From Prorocentrum cordatum (taxonomy: Eukaryota > Sar > Dinophyceae > Prorocentrales > Prorocentraceae), in NCBI GenBank assembly GCA_963575745.1, contig CAUYUJ010002719.1, forward strand, positions 1 through 64,000: a stretch of 64,000 bases of DNA. The letters run 5' to 3'. The translations under genes were made by a program, and so were the position numbers. The first letter of the stretch is position 1; the number at the start of each line of letters is the position of its first letter. The notes under the pieces are model-generated. The model was not told the origin of the DNA, did not search any database, and saw only the letters and a program-made list of their open reading frames with translations. Shown in pieces: positions 54,001 through 62,259 of the stretch.

Positions 54001-57000
54001 GAAGGACTGCCCGGGCAGCGGCCGGGCCCAGCCCCAACCTGGGAGCACGGCCAGGGCCAGCGCGCTGGCAGGCAGCAGCGGCAGCAATGGGGTCTCACCC
54101 CGTACCACTCCCTCCTCAGGTACCTCCTGGGGCGGCCGCTGCAGCAGCAGCCATGGTACAGGCGGGAGCAACTCCTCCGCCGCCCGACGGACCTCCTCCC
54201 GAGGTGATCGCAGCTGGGATCGAGGTGCCTCCCCGGGCTGTGGGATGCGGAGATGCTCCGTTGACAGGGCCAGCAGCCGGGAAGCCACCACCGAAACCAG
54301 CGCCGAAGCCAGGGACATCCACTGCACCACCGGCGGACCGATGCCCCCATCCACCCAGAGCCATCAAGCACTACGGGAATCAATGGGGAAGTGGCTCTCG
54401 CTGTACGGTGTGCGGAGAAAGGATTGTGTGGATCCCAGCCGGCCAGCAAGGAGGACCAGGAGGAGATCAGCCACCACCTCCGTCAGCAGCGGAGGCAGCC
54501 AGGCAGGCTGCAGCCAACTCCCAGAGGATGCTCCAGTACCTCCAGGAGGACCCAGGCTTTCGATCGGGGGGCGCGGCTCTGACCACGGTCAATCAGCTCG
54601 CGGGACTCCTCCAGAGCCTCCAATGGCAGCTGCAGGAGGTGCCGGAGGGCATTCGAGCTTTCGGACAGATCCAGTCGGTTCTGGATCAGATGACGGCTGT
54701 GGCGACTCAGGCGCTCAGCGTGCCCAGCGAGACCCAGGAGGGCTTGCAGCAGATCTTCCAGGGCATCCAGCACATCAGGAACATGCTGGGGACGTTCGAG
54801 AGCTTCGCGGAAAGTCTGGACACTCTGCAGGAGTCTATCAATGGCCTTGTCGGCGCGGTGAACAACGTGGAGACGGCACTTCAGCAGATCGGGTACATGG
54901 TGGTGAACATCGGGACAGCCGTCACCTCCATCGCCCAGGTGATGAATACGGGGCAGGCGAACCCAGCCTGGCAGATGGGAGACCCGTGGTACGAGTCGCC
55001 GGCAGGAGCGGCCGGGACGGGCAGCAGTGGCAGCGAGCAGCCGGCGCAGTCGGCACCACCGACGGGTCAGCCGCCGGCAGCACAGCAGAGCATGCCGTCG
55101 CAGCCTGCTCAGCCACCTCAATCGCATCAGCCGCTGGGCGAGCGGGACGGTCTCACTACGACGGGGACAACGACGACTTCAGCAACAACGGCGGGCAGTC
55201 TCTACTCCATACCAGAGGAGGAGAGTCCCGCAGCAGGCTGGGAGGTCCTGAGCGACATGAGCGACATCAGCAGCTCGGGCCCAGGGACCTAGGACGAGCC
55301 AGCAGTGAAGCAGAGCGGCCGAGGGGCCGTTCGCTAGGCCTTGGCGCCGCCTTCTCTCGAGGCGGCTGCGCTGCTTCTGTTGCGTCAGGTGCGAAGAGGT
55401 GTCGTTCCTCGTGTCCGTGCCCGCTGACTTCCTCCACCTCTCCTCTTCCTAATCCCTCTCTCTGCTTTCCCATATTTCTGACTGAAGATGAGGCTCCGAC
55501 ACCGAGAGAGCCGGCGAGTCAAGGTGCTCCCGCGGGGTTTGGCGCCGGGAAGCTCCCAGGCCGGGTCTTGGCCGATTTTGAGGGAGCCGAATGGTTGTTG
55601 GGAGATACCGTCAATGACGATCACGAGGTATCGTGCCCTCCCCGTGTCAGGGCTTCCCTGGAGACCATGGTGTCGACTCCAGACGATTCCGGGACAGCGG
55701 TGTTATCCAACCACGCCCTGCCACGTAAGAAGGGGACAGCCTTTATGGAGGTGTTTTCTCCACCCAGGATTGCTCCCAGGGTCGAACGTCGGGGGGGGGC
55801 GTTGGGTCCCAGGGCCAGTTGGGATATCGCCCAAGGCTGGGACTCCCGCGTCTCCAGGGACCGCAAGGAGCTTTGGGAGGCCCTGGACCGTGACGACCCC
55901 GAGCTGACGTGGCTCTGTCCACCATGTCGGACCTTTTCGATCATCAGCAGGATCAGTCAGGCGGTTCGCGATCCGATCAAGTGGAAGCGAGCGATCATCG
56001 AGGGCATAAATGATCTTATCTTGTGTATGGAGATAGCTAGCGATCGAGTGACGAGAAATCGGTACTTTGCTTTCGAGCACCCCCTGTTCGCGAGTTCTTG
56101 GGCAACTAAGGTAGTGCAGCTCGTGTCTAGCCTACCCGGGGTCCGCGGGACACGGGTTGATATGTGCACCTTCGGTCTGAGCGTGACCAGAGACGGGCTA
56201 AACAAAAAGCCGACCGGGATTCTAACGAACCACCCCAGGTTCCAAGAGATCCTAGAGGGGCACCTCTGTCCGGGGGATATCAGACACGTGCTGCTTGAGG
56301 GTAAGAGTAGGACCTCCTCTGCTCAAGAGTATCCTCCGGCCTTTGCGGAGGCAGTGGCTCGCGCGGTGACAGAAGAGTGGAGCGGACCTCGTCGACCACG
56401 GCCGGTGACTTGGGCCCAGTACGAGGAGGGAGACTTTCCCGAAGGAGATGAAGGTTTGGGTCACGAGGAAGAGGATCCGGAGGGAAGTGAGGACGAAGAT
56501 GTGCCCGAGACCAGACTTCCCAGCAGCGCCAAGGTGAGCGAACCTCTTCCGGACCCATCGGAGACCGAAAAGAGGCTGGTGTTTCGGCTGCATGTTAACA
56601 TGGGGCATCCGTGCAATAGAAAATTCGTGCGAGTCCTGAGGGCCGGGGGAGTCAAGGTCCATATTCTGAGGTGGGTCCGCGATTCCTTTAAGTGCTCGGA
56701 GTGTGCCGAGCGTGCTCGGTCCAGCAGCCATCGCAGAGTTGCCATGCCGCGGACTTTCCGTTTTAACCACATCGTGGGTGTCGATTTGTTTTATGTTCCA
56801 TATCAGGACAAGGTCCTGCCCTATCTCAATATTGTCGATCACGGATCCAACCTGCAGATATGTGTGCGGGTCGAGGAACCCAAGGCCTCTCTTGTGTGGC
56901 GCGCCTTTGTCTCTGCTTGGATAAGGCCATTCGGCGCTCCTCACTTTCTTCTCTCAGACGGGGGCCCAGAGTTCGAAGAGAGATTTGCTCGCGGCCTGGA

Positions 57001-60000
57001 GCAATGGGGAGTACTGCATCACGTCTGTGACGCTAACTCCCCCTGGCAGAACGGCCGAGTCGAGCGTCACGGGGGTTGGATCAAAGAACGAATCAAAAGC
57101 GAGGTGGAGGCTGGTTCTGCTTTGCCCGGGGATGTGCAGGAGTTGGACGAGCTCATCCATGAGCTCTGTGCCCACAAAAACAGGTTTTGGCACCGGGGAG
57201 GCTTTTCGCCCATGCAGCTGGTTTTCGGAGAGAACCCCCGCCTGCCACACGAAATTTTGTCGGACGACCACATGGGCCTTCCCGGATGGCAAGACTGCTT
57301 GCGGCCACCGTCCGAACAGGATTCGGCCGGTGCGGAGTTCGCCCGATCTCAGAGAGTCCGAGATGTCGCTCGCCGTCTGGCCATGGAGACCACCGCTCGA
57401 GACAAGATACACAAGGCCAGCAAGGCCAAGGGACCGTCCCAGACCACCTTCAGTCCTGGCCAGTGGGTGTTTGTGTGGCGCAGGCTCACTCGGGCCGGGT
57501 CGCGGGCGGACACGCTGGGTCGCAGGCGAGACGCTTGGACGGGACCCGGGGTCGTGGTGTTGGCCGAGAGGGGAACGGTCTGGGTGGCGGTAAGAGCCCG
57601 ACTATGGAAGTGCTCCCCCGAACAGGTGCGGCACGCCAGTCCCGAGGAAGAGTTCGGGATTCAAGTGGCCCAAGATCCACAGTGGTCCGAGCTCATGGCC
57701 CAGGCACAGTCCAGACGGGCGTCGGCTGTGGACGTACAGCGAGAAGGCCCCCCTCCCGATGAGGCTTGGGATCAACCTCTGTCGCCGGGGTCTGATTCTG
57801 CTCCTCAGTTGGCGGGGCCCGGGGTCGGGCCAGAGGTGGCCGAGCCTGTGGGCCCAGTGGGCCCCCCCTCCGCGGGTCGTGGTTTCGATCCCATCGGTGC
57901 GGGGCCTCCTCTTCTCAGGACACGGGGCCCTCGATCCAGACCATCATCGGCGGGAGGGTCAGCGGTGGCCAACGCGGGTTCCGAGAGGACACGACTTCCC
58001 TCGATCTCGGAAAGCGTCGAGGAGCCAGGCGAGTCATCAGGTATCGGCACGCCTCCAGGCGAAGGAGATCTCCAAGCGATCCCGGGGCCCGACGAAAGGA
58101 TCCCCGGGGAAGCCGTCGATCCTCCGTCGGTCGAACCTCCTCCTACCGTGTCGCTGCCTCCTCCGTCGCCCCCTCCGATTGTGCCGGTCGGACCTACTAG
58201 GGCCAAGCTCGAGCAGCCGAGCGACGTTCCTCACTGTTTTCGGAGACCCCTGGGGAACGAAGGGCCAGGCGTTAGGTCCGCCAGCTGCCCGCCAGAGGTT
58301 AGCGAGGCCAAGCGGCCGCGAGTGGAGCCTCCTCCGGGCCTGGAGCCGCCAACGGCGGCAGAGGCCGACTCGGTTCCGTCGTCGTCTGCTGCGGCTGCCG
58401 GTGCCGCCGCCGCCGCCGGGGACAGTAGAGAGAGGAGCCAGTCGAAGCCCAGGGGAGAGCTCGTCGGACGACGGGTGGCTGAGATCGAGGCCCGGACCGA
58501 AGCTGAGGGCGGGACTTCGTATTTTGTGGAGACCAGCGAGGATGGGTGTTTCCTGGGGCTTGTTGAAAGGGTCGAGAGCTCCGGGGACAACGGGATCTTG
58601 GCGGCCAGCCGTGGAGGAGAGATTTCCCTCAAGCAGCTCAGTCCCGCGGAGAGAGTGAAGTTCGAGATGTCAGACGATAAGGAGTGGCAGAACATGATGG
58701 GTTCAGGAGCGGTGGAAGTAATACCTCCCAAGGAGGCGGAGGCTGTCAGGCGCACCTGTCCGGATCGGATAATTACCAGTCGAATGGTGCGTCGGTGGAA
58801 GCCGGTGGAAGGTGCCTTCACCGAGCCCACTGCCAAGTCAAGATGGTGCGTCCATGGCCACAAGGACCCTGACACCGGGTCACTGTTCGTGTACTCGCCT
58901 ACCCCTCAGACCACGTCAATTCTCATGTTCGTCCAAGTCATGATGAACTTGGGTCATTTAGGTGATATCGCCGACGTCAAAAACGCCTTCTGTCAATCGA
59001 ACCCGATGCAGAGGACCCAGGGAGAGATTTACGTGGAACCCTGCGAAGGGATCCAGGTGGAGAAGGGGTCCCTGATCCGTTTACTCGTCAACGTGTATGG
59101 GCTCGACGATGCCCCCCTTGCTTGGAGGAAAACCGTGGTCGGGTTTCTGCAGAAACAGGGTTTCGTGAGAAGCCTACTCGAACCGTGCTGGTGGATCAGA
59201 TACGGCCCCGACGGGGCCATTCTGAACATGATCCTTCTAGAGGTGGATGACTTCTTCATATCCAGCAGCTCTCGGGAGACTCGCACATGGGTTCGTCAGG
59301 TGCTCGAGTCCCGGTTCAAATTCGGGAAGTACCGCGACTGCCGCGAGGGGCCAGTCGAGTATGCCGGGAGGCGTGTGTCGTTCGCTCCCCACCGGACCCT
59401 CATCGATCAAGAGAAGTACATACTAGAGGAGGTCAGGCCAGTGAGCATGGAGCGCGGGAGGCTCGGGCTAAAGAAAAACCCTCTCACTCCCGCTGAGTTC
59501 AAGTCCCTCCGTTCTCTGATATATAAGCTTAACTGGGTCGGGCGAGAGACGCGACCCGAGGCGGCCGGAGCGGCCAGTATCTTAGCTAGCAGGCTTAAGA
59601 ACGCTACGACGGGTGACGTTACCATTGCCAATCGAATGGTGCGGTACTTGAGATCAACGGCCTCCAGAGGCCTCAGCATTTGGAAGCTCGACCCTGACCG
59701 TATGGCGTTTGCGTCTTTCTCGGATGCCGGGGGTGTTGGAGCCAACGAAGGACTCGTGGACGAGAGGGGTCTCCCTGAGGACCCCACCCAGGGCGCGTGG
59801 ATGATCCTTGCCACGGACAGGAGCGTGCTGGATAACTGCGCCGTGAAGGCTTCCGTGCTGGGGTGGCGTAGTTCCAAGTTGCGTAGGAAGGTCTCTTCGA
59901 CCTTGGCCGGGGAAACCCAGGCCCTCTCTGCCGCCGTGGCAGAAGTAGAATTTCAGCAGGTTTTGTACCGGGACGTGGTTTTCAGGGACGTTGATGTGAA

Positions 60001-60502
60001 TGACACTTCCAGGGGTTCGGGACCTTTCACGACAGTTCTCAGGAGGGACTGTCGATTAGGCGGCCGAGTGGATCAAGTTCATGTGGTAGACGCAAAAAGC
60101 ATCTACGACACGATGCTCAAGGAGGGCAACGCCAGCGCCCGAGACAGGCGCACAGCCCTGGATCTGGCGGGGGTGTGTGAGACCCTCGAGAGAGCCCGGG
60201 GCCACGTACGATGGGTGCCGCACGGCAGGATGCCGGTGGACACGCTCACGAAGGATGACGTGAGCAAGAGTAACGCCGCCCTGGCCAATCTGCTGGCCAA
60301 CGGTCGGCTGGTGCTAATAGACGAGAGCGCTGAGATGGCCCGTCGCAAGGAACAGCCAGGTGCGAAGGACCGATCCCACGCTGCTTCGAGAAGGACCCTC
60401 GACGGCGACTCCCGTCTGGTATCGTGGGCGGAGTTTGTCTCAGCCCTGTCGGCTTCGGGGTTGGCCTCCGGGACGACCTCTCTTCCTCCCTCTCCTTCTT
60501 AG
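51002..60502 (+). CDS. Element C Gag-Pol polyprotein frame, 3166 residues
   Basis: I chose the ATG at 51002; a GTG lies upstream in frame at 50975. Gag (about 1-478) has a Trp/Gln-rich part (WPGQEWQGQEW), a helical core and a basic tail. The zinc knuckle CHNCKEKGHWHREC is at 480-493. The protease strand LVDPGAGSDIVG has its Asp at 555. Residues 844-1430 are the region overlapped by the other frame. The methyltransferase-like domain spans about 1582-1800 with CPPCRTFS (Cys 1642). Integrase: H1864, H1869, C1898, C1901 and the triad D1928, D1986, E2021. RT: D2658 in ADVKNAF and VDD at 2748-2750. RNase H: D2908, E2971, D3030. All catalytic residues are present. The central residues look like an unused frame, so a single continuous product is doubtful. 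Confidence 0.85.
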   Translation: MPADDNDGVYATMGSTEQLPPTPAAAAGQPAGSGGPAVEQGDQFRAQLRDLVREVAGDTIGNAAGSTDTRPRGQPEEKDPWEDTDPWKRDKDGSDQWKDQSWQQREWRSRDQGWPGQEWQGQEWSSSQWSKGDFSDPPSWPGWAHYRLWKKSILRWNQGTDVQVWRRYEKLMKGFDWAMQAKFEDLSDDVITGGQWLNAVLRRMDAMAGEREGDDLRRAGRRALFECTRESKETLTQFVIRRDQQLAEAETHDIWMSTKLKGFLLEEGAGLSAQGQQNLRTLTRGSLDYDQVSWALRQLDYGSGERLLPGRTSSHPVLAAEVGRDSAGGQTLSPPPSSYPQQSFPTANPGVDEAGDDSYYDEDVEEGDDDSDDLSEGDVQAILAEIDDLDISEGEAEEVYMQMERQVKRTWKQNKDLKRAAKQDREYYGARPRSGAGKGRSRGKGRDARPGRGGGRREPEDRGARSGDAHRKKLMKITKCHNCKEKGHWHRECPHPPRDRKEASASRGLAGYTFDGCTDYPVISRDELQVLQRVQAEVRTTDVFLNAAVTQGLVDPGAGSDIVGLPSLNREAEALAKQGLCYVEVPRKFKAPKKARGIGGEARVIGTVLYPLCLGGVLGIVETTVLNEDVPHILSVNLLDFLGCTLDLPRNILSSSKLRRDISLQKLSSGHRMADIVCAVSGSLLAPTSALEKYPFLTATSFQLSAGERAPIMDETGDLSRYIITSVFIIVSGPRRPDGAVPEQFGVQGHGVLDIVPRAQTVRSSSVVASGSRVNAKAVQTDPTTVETVRARSRSRASGPWETLGKKVSRNLCRAFEHGAKDLVVNATRVWCLMARTLMVLSVAIGSSCSYQRRFQQRYSQHSQFVFHIHAGSHVRASFGSHRRVDGNSPGGPEEGHHRQGSPSDRGVPGTPECRVRRILRVVRPGHCKPRRGRRCHAPGDARDVEWPAAGAASSRGLSRFECGGCTGASGGAVPGDAQPGRECHSVRSRGLRRRTSRGPKDCPGSGRAQPQPGSTARASALAGSSGSNGVSPRTTPSSGTSWGGRCSSSHGTGGSNSSAARRTSSRGDRSWDRGASPGCGMRRCSVDRASSREATTETSAEARDIHCTTGGPMPPSTQSHQALRESMGKWLSLYGVRRKDCVDPSRPARRTRRRSATTSVSSGGSQAGCSQLPEDAPVPPGGPRLSIGGRGSDHGQSARGTPPEPPMAAAGGAGGHSSFRTDPVGSGSDDGCGDSGAQRAQRDPGGLAADLPGHPAHQEHAGDVRELRGKSGHSAGVYQWPCRRGEQRGDGTSADRVHGGEHRDSRHLHRPGDEYGAGEPSLADGRPVVRVAGRSGRDGQQWQRAAGAVGTTDGSAAGSTAEHAVAACSATSIASAAGRAGRSHYDGDNDDFSNNGGQSLLHTRGGESRSRLGGPERHERHQQLGPRDLGRASSEAERPRGRSLGLGAAFSRGGCAASVASGAKRCRSSCPCPLTSSTSPLPNPSLCFPIFLTEDEAPTPREPASQGAPAGFGAGKLPGRVLADFEGAEWLLGDTVNDDHEVSCPPRVRASLETMVSTPDDSGTAVLSNHALPRKKGTAFMEVFSPPRIAPRVERRGGALGPRASWDIAQGWDSRVSRDRKELWEALDRDDPELTWLCPPCRTFSIISRISQAVRDPIKWKRAIIEGINDLILCMEIASDRVTRNRYFAFEHPLFASSWATKVVQLVSSLPGVRGTRVDMCTFGLSVTRDGLNKKPTGILTNHPRFQEILEGHLCPGDIRHVLLEGKSRTSSAQEYPPAFAEAVARAVTEEWSGPRRPRPVTWAQYEEGDFPEGDEGLGHEEEDPEGSEDEDVPETRLPSSAKVSEPLPDPSETEKRLVFRLHVNMGHPCNRKFVRVLRAGGVKVHILRWVRDSFKCSECAERARSSSHRRVAMPRTFRFNHIVGVDLFYVPYQDKVLPYLNIVDHGSNLQICVRVEEPKASLVWRAFVSAWIRPFGAPHFLLSDGGPEFEERFARGLEQWGVLHHVCDANSPWQNGRVERHGGWIKERIKSEVEAGSALPGDVQELDELIHELCAHKNRFWHRGGFSPMQLVFGENPRLPHEILSDDHMGLPGWQDCLRPPSEQDSAGAEFARSQRVRDVARRLAMETTARDKIHKASKAKGPSQTTFSPGQWVFVWRRLTRAGSRADTLGRRRDAWTGPGVVVLAERGTVWVAVRARLWKCSPEQVRHASPEEEFGIQVAQDPQWSELMAQAQSRRASAVDVQREGPPPDEAWDQPLSPGSDSAPQLAGPGVGPEVAEPVGPVGPPSAGRGFDPIGAGPPLLRTRGPRSRPSSAGGSAVANAGSERTRLPSISESVEEPGESSGIGTPPGEGDLQAIPGPDERIPGEAVDPPSVEPPPTVSLPPPSPPPIVPVGPTRAKLEQPSDVPHCFRRPLGNEGPGVRSASCPPEVSEAKRPRVEPPPGLEPPTAAEADSVPSSSAAAAGAAAAAGDSRERSQSKPRGELVGRRVAEIEARTEAEGGTSYFVETSEDGCFLGLVERVESSGDNGILAASRGGEISLKQLSPAERVKFEMSDDKEWQNMMGSGAVEVIPPKEAEAVRRTCPDRIITSRMVRRWKPVEGAFTEPTAKSRWCVHGHKDPDTGSLFVYSPTPQTTSILMFVQVMMNLGHLGDIADVKNAFCQSNPMQRTQGEIYVEPCEGIQVEKGSLIRLLVNVYGLDDAPLAWRKTVVGFLQKQGFVRSLLEPCWWIRYGPDGAILNMILLEVDDFFISSSSRETRTWVRQVLESRFKFGKYRDCREGPVEYAGRRVSFAPHRTLIDQEKYILEEVRPVSMERGRLGLKKNPLTPAEFKSLRSLIYKLNWVGRETRPEAAGAASILASRLKNATTGDVTIANRMVRYLRSTASRGLSIWKLDPDRMAFASFSDAGGVGANEGLVDERGLPEDPTQGAWMILATDRSVLDNCAVKASVLGWRSSKLRRKVSSTLAGETQALSAAVAEVEFQQVLYRDVVFRDVDVNDTSRGSGPFTTVLRRDCRLGGRVDQVHVVDAKSIYDTMLKEGNASARDRRTALDLAGVCETLERARGHVRWVPHGRMPVDTLTKDDVSKSNAALANLLANGRLVLIDESAEMARRKEQPGAKDRSHAASRRTLDGDSRLVSWAEFVSALSASGLASGTTSLPPSPS
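53532..55292 (+). CDS. Second frame within element C: zinc-ribbon and helical protein
   Basis: This +1 frame relative to gag-pol is open from just after a TAG at 53529 to a TAG at 55290-55292. The first ATG is at 53610. It has a short hydrophobic segment (GLRSAVIVGLMATVQA), Ala/Pro/Gln-rich linkers, a zinc-ribbon-like block (CPHPPRAIKHYGNQW, then SRCTVCGERIVW, about 54330-54435), and a long amphipathic helical region (about 54590-54945, for example QIQSVLDQMTAVATQA). It looks more like a real protein than the overlapping gag-pol frame, and element B has a similar zinc ribbon plus helices at the same place. Expression could be by +1 frameshifting near 53535-53600 or by a separate start. Function unknown. 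Confidence 0.65.
   Translation, partial: PSARAAAISDAFNSATLSIRNLSFISMQGVMSGLRSAVIVGLMATVQAGPKRATTGKAAQATEEFLARRNAESDASSESFDQATASLDEADDAMPQAMPGTSSGQQLEPPPPADSAGSSAAAAQVLLAGPFQGMHNPGGNVIQYDHAAFGVGQAEARRTARAAAGPSPNLGARPGPARWQAAAAAMGSHPVPLPPQVPPGAAAAAAAMVQAGATPPPPDGPPPEVIAAGIEVPPRAVGCGDAPLTGPAAGKPPPKPAPKPGTSTAPPADRCPHPPRAIKHYGNQWGSGSRCTVCGERIVWIPAGQQGGPGGDQPPPPSAAEAARQAAANSQRMLQYLQEDPGFRSGGAALTTVNQLAGLLQSLQWQLQEVPEGIRAFGQIQSVLDQMTAVATQALSVPSETQEGLQQIFQGIQHIRNMLGTFESFAESLDTLQESINGLVGAVNNVETALQQIGYMVVNIGTAVTSIAQVMNTGQANPAWQMGDPWYESPAGAAGTGSSGSEQPAQSAPPTGQPPAAQQSMPSQPAQPPQSHQPLGERDGLTTTGTTTTSATTAGSLYSIPEEESPAAGWEVLSDMSDISSSGPGT
55743..56400 (+). other. Methyltransferase-like domain of element C (part of the polyprotein)
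   Basis: Motifs in order: FMEVFSPPRIAP, LTWLCPPCRTFS (Cys codon 55925-55927), RYFAFEHPLFASSWAT, then GVRGTRVDMCTFGLSV, KKPTGILTNHP and LLEG. C5-cytosine methyltransferases have a DLF motif I, a PPCQ-FS motif IV with the catalytic Cys, an EN(V) motif VI and an R-rich motif VIII. The correspondence is good for motif IV and partial elsewhere: EHP replaces ENV and the SAM-binding glycines are not clear. It may be a catalytically altered relative. Confidence 0.5.
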
Positions 60503-60563
60503 CCCATCCTGTTCTTCCAGGGTGTCTGACTTGCTGTGTACAGTTACTGCTTTATATACGGGG

Positions 60564-60632
60564 AAGCTAAACCTAGGAGAAAGCTTGACCCATGTGACAG
60601 GCTTCCTGATTTCGGTATTATAGGTTTAGCTT
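60564..60632 (+). other. 12-bp inverted repeat across the internal region/3' LTR junction
   Basis: AAGCTAAACCTA (60564-60575) is perfectly complementary to TAGGTTTAGCTT (60621-60632) in the LTR. The left arm exists only next to the 3' LTR, so the structure is specific to the 3' end of the element. Confidence 0.65.
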
Positions 60633-60776
60633 GATGATCTTTTCTGTTGATCATGTTGTAAGAACGAGTTTGGGAACTCGTTCGTTTCAGATGCAGCGGT
60701 CAGCCAGAGAGGACAGTACTGTCGTTTGCCGATTTGGCTCAAGGCAAAAGCATCCGCTCATCTCGCTGCTGCCACA
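60593..60776 (+). repeat. Element C 3' LTR
   Basis: 184 bp, no difference from 50673-50856 found by eye. The DinoSL-like stretch is at 60722-60743. Confidence 0.95.
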
Positions 60777-60789
60777 ACCTCCACCCAGA

Positions 60790-61010
60790 GGGCCGGTGGG
60801 ATTTGCGGCTCGTGTTTACGATTCGTGGTATGTAGTTCGTGTTTTGTGTATGTTCATTCGTGGTTCGTGCTTTCGGATGTTCGTTGTTTTTGGTGGCTCG
60901 TTGCACGTAGCGCGTGGTCTGTTGCTCGTAATTAGCTCGTTTGTGTTTCTCGTGGTTCGCAGCTCGTGGGTTTTGACCCGTGGCCCCTCGTCTGCCGAAC
61001 TCAAGCTCGT
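60790..61010. repeat. TTCGTGG-type short tandem repeats
   Basis: Degenerate units such as GATTCGTGG, AGTTCGTG and GGTTCGTGC, like those at 19990-20290, lying between element C and the MITE. Confidence 0.7.
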
Positions 61011-61048
61011 TCCTCTCGAAGACGAATTAGCTGCACAAGCATAAACTG

Positions 61049-61176
61049 TCGGAGGTCCGCGCGGATTTCTTGGACTGCCGCTGGACCCCCTGTTCCGTTC
61101 CCTGGCGCGCGGAGAGCGCCAGGGTTGCCGCCACGGAGGTCAAACACAGATCCGAGAGACCCGCGCGGACCTCCGA
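61049..61176. mobile_element. MITE-like element with perfect 16-bp terminal inverted repeats
   Basis: 128 bp bounded by TCGGAGGTCCGCGCGG and its exact reverse complement. It has no coding capacity, so it would depend on a transposase elsewhere. A diverged copy is at 19772-19902. No clear target duplication was found. Confidence 0.75.
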
Positions 61177-61183
61177 GTGTTAA

Positions 61184-61198
61184 TGTGTGTGTGTGTGT
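61184..61198. repeat. (TG)n microsatellite
   Basis: Short TG dinucleotide run just outside the MITE. Confidence 0.85.
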
Positions 61199-61199
61199 T

Positions 61200-62200
61200 A
61201 ATGCTTATGCGATTTTGTCGTAGTGTATCCTCGTGAGCTTTTGTAACCCAGGCTCGCTCCTCGAACCATCCTCCAAGGGTCGCCCCTCGGGACCTGCTTT
61301 CATGGGACTCTTGTGTCGCTGTCTCTGGAAAGACGCAGCTCCAGTTTCCCCGCCGGGGTCCGACTCGACGAGGGGGGGCGCCGCAGCTGGTTCAGACAAA
61401 CACACATCGCTGCACCCCTGCCCGCTGCAGGCGGGCGCGTTGGTGCAGGCGGCCGCAAGCGCAGGGAGCGATCTGGAGGTGGCAGCACAGGCAGTGATCG
61501 TGACGATCGTCAGCAGGACCTCGTTATGATCGTGGCAGTCACAGTCAGGATGTTGAGGCAAGGACCATGTGGGGCTCACGGGGGTCATGGTTTTCTGGCC
61601 GCCCCTCAGCTCTAGATCTGCGAACTTGTGCATGGCCGAGACTCGCCGTAGCCAGAAAAGCACGTTCGTTCCTTCTTCGGCGTTCCTCATGGTAGCACGG
61701 TGACTGTATGTCCTACACCTCTTGAGAGAGTGCAGGACGCACCGTGGCAATCAACGATGTCCGTTGTTCGGTCGGCTCGGCCGCGTCGCAGTTGGTTACT
61801 TTCGGTCGGTTCGGTTCGGCCGTGTGTTGCGCCCTTGCTGCGTCGCTGCGCCCTTCTGGCCTGTCGCTTTCGGTCGGCTTCGGTTTCGGTTCGGTAGGTT
61901 TTCGGTTGCCCTGGCAGTGGTGAGACAAAGGGGCGGAAGAGGTCAAGGAATACGACCGCATCCTTTGCCACTGGGCGCCTGAACGCAAGTCACGGCGCCC
62001 GCTCGCAGGTGTGGCGCGGTCTCAACAGGAGCGTGCAGCCAGGTTCAGTATGCCTTCACGAGAGCCTCTTGGACCGTTCGCGGGGCGTCGAGAGCAGAGG
62101 AATAGGTTGGTAGATTGTGGGGGAGGGGTTTGAGATCTAGGCCATTTAACGAATATCGGTGTATGCGTGGATGTATGGTTGCGTAGGTGCATGCGTGGAT
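61200..62200. other. No recognisable gene
   Basis: Open frames are short on both strands. A TTCGGTCGG-type short repeat lies at about 61770-61900. I see no domain or RNA gene. Confidence 0.5.
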
Positions 62201-62259
62201 CCCGGTTTGCGTTACTCGCGCACGTTAGCCAGTTATCCCGAATGCAGTTCATGTGTCAG

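Larger units (their letters stand above)
50673..60776 (+). mobile_element. Element C: young Ty1/copia retrotransposon (~10.1 kb)
   Basis: Two 184-bp LTRs, identical by eye, start TGTGACAG and end GCCACA. ACCT occurs directly outside both ends (50669-50672 and 60777-60780), a 4-bp target duplication where 5 bp is usual. A primer binding site follows the 5' LTR. One frame runs from gag to RNase H without a stop, in the order Gag, protease, middle region, methyltransferase-like domain, integrase, RT, RNase H. Identical LTRs and an open frame indicate recent insertion and possible activity. No strong polypurine tract is seen; AGGAGAAAG (60575-60583) is the nearest purine run. Confidence 0.92.
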
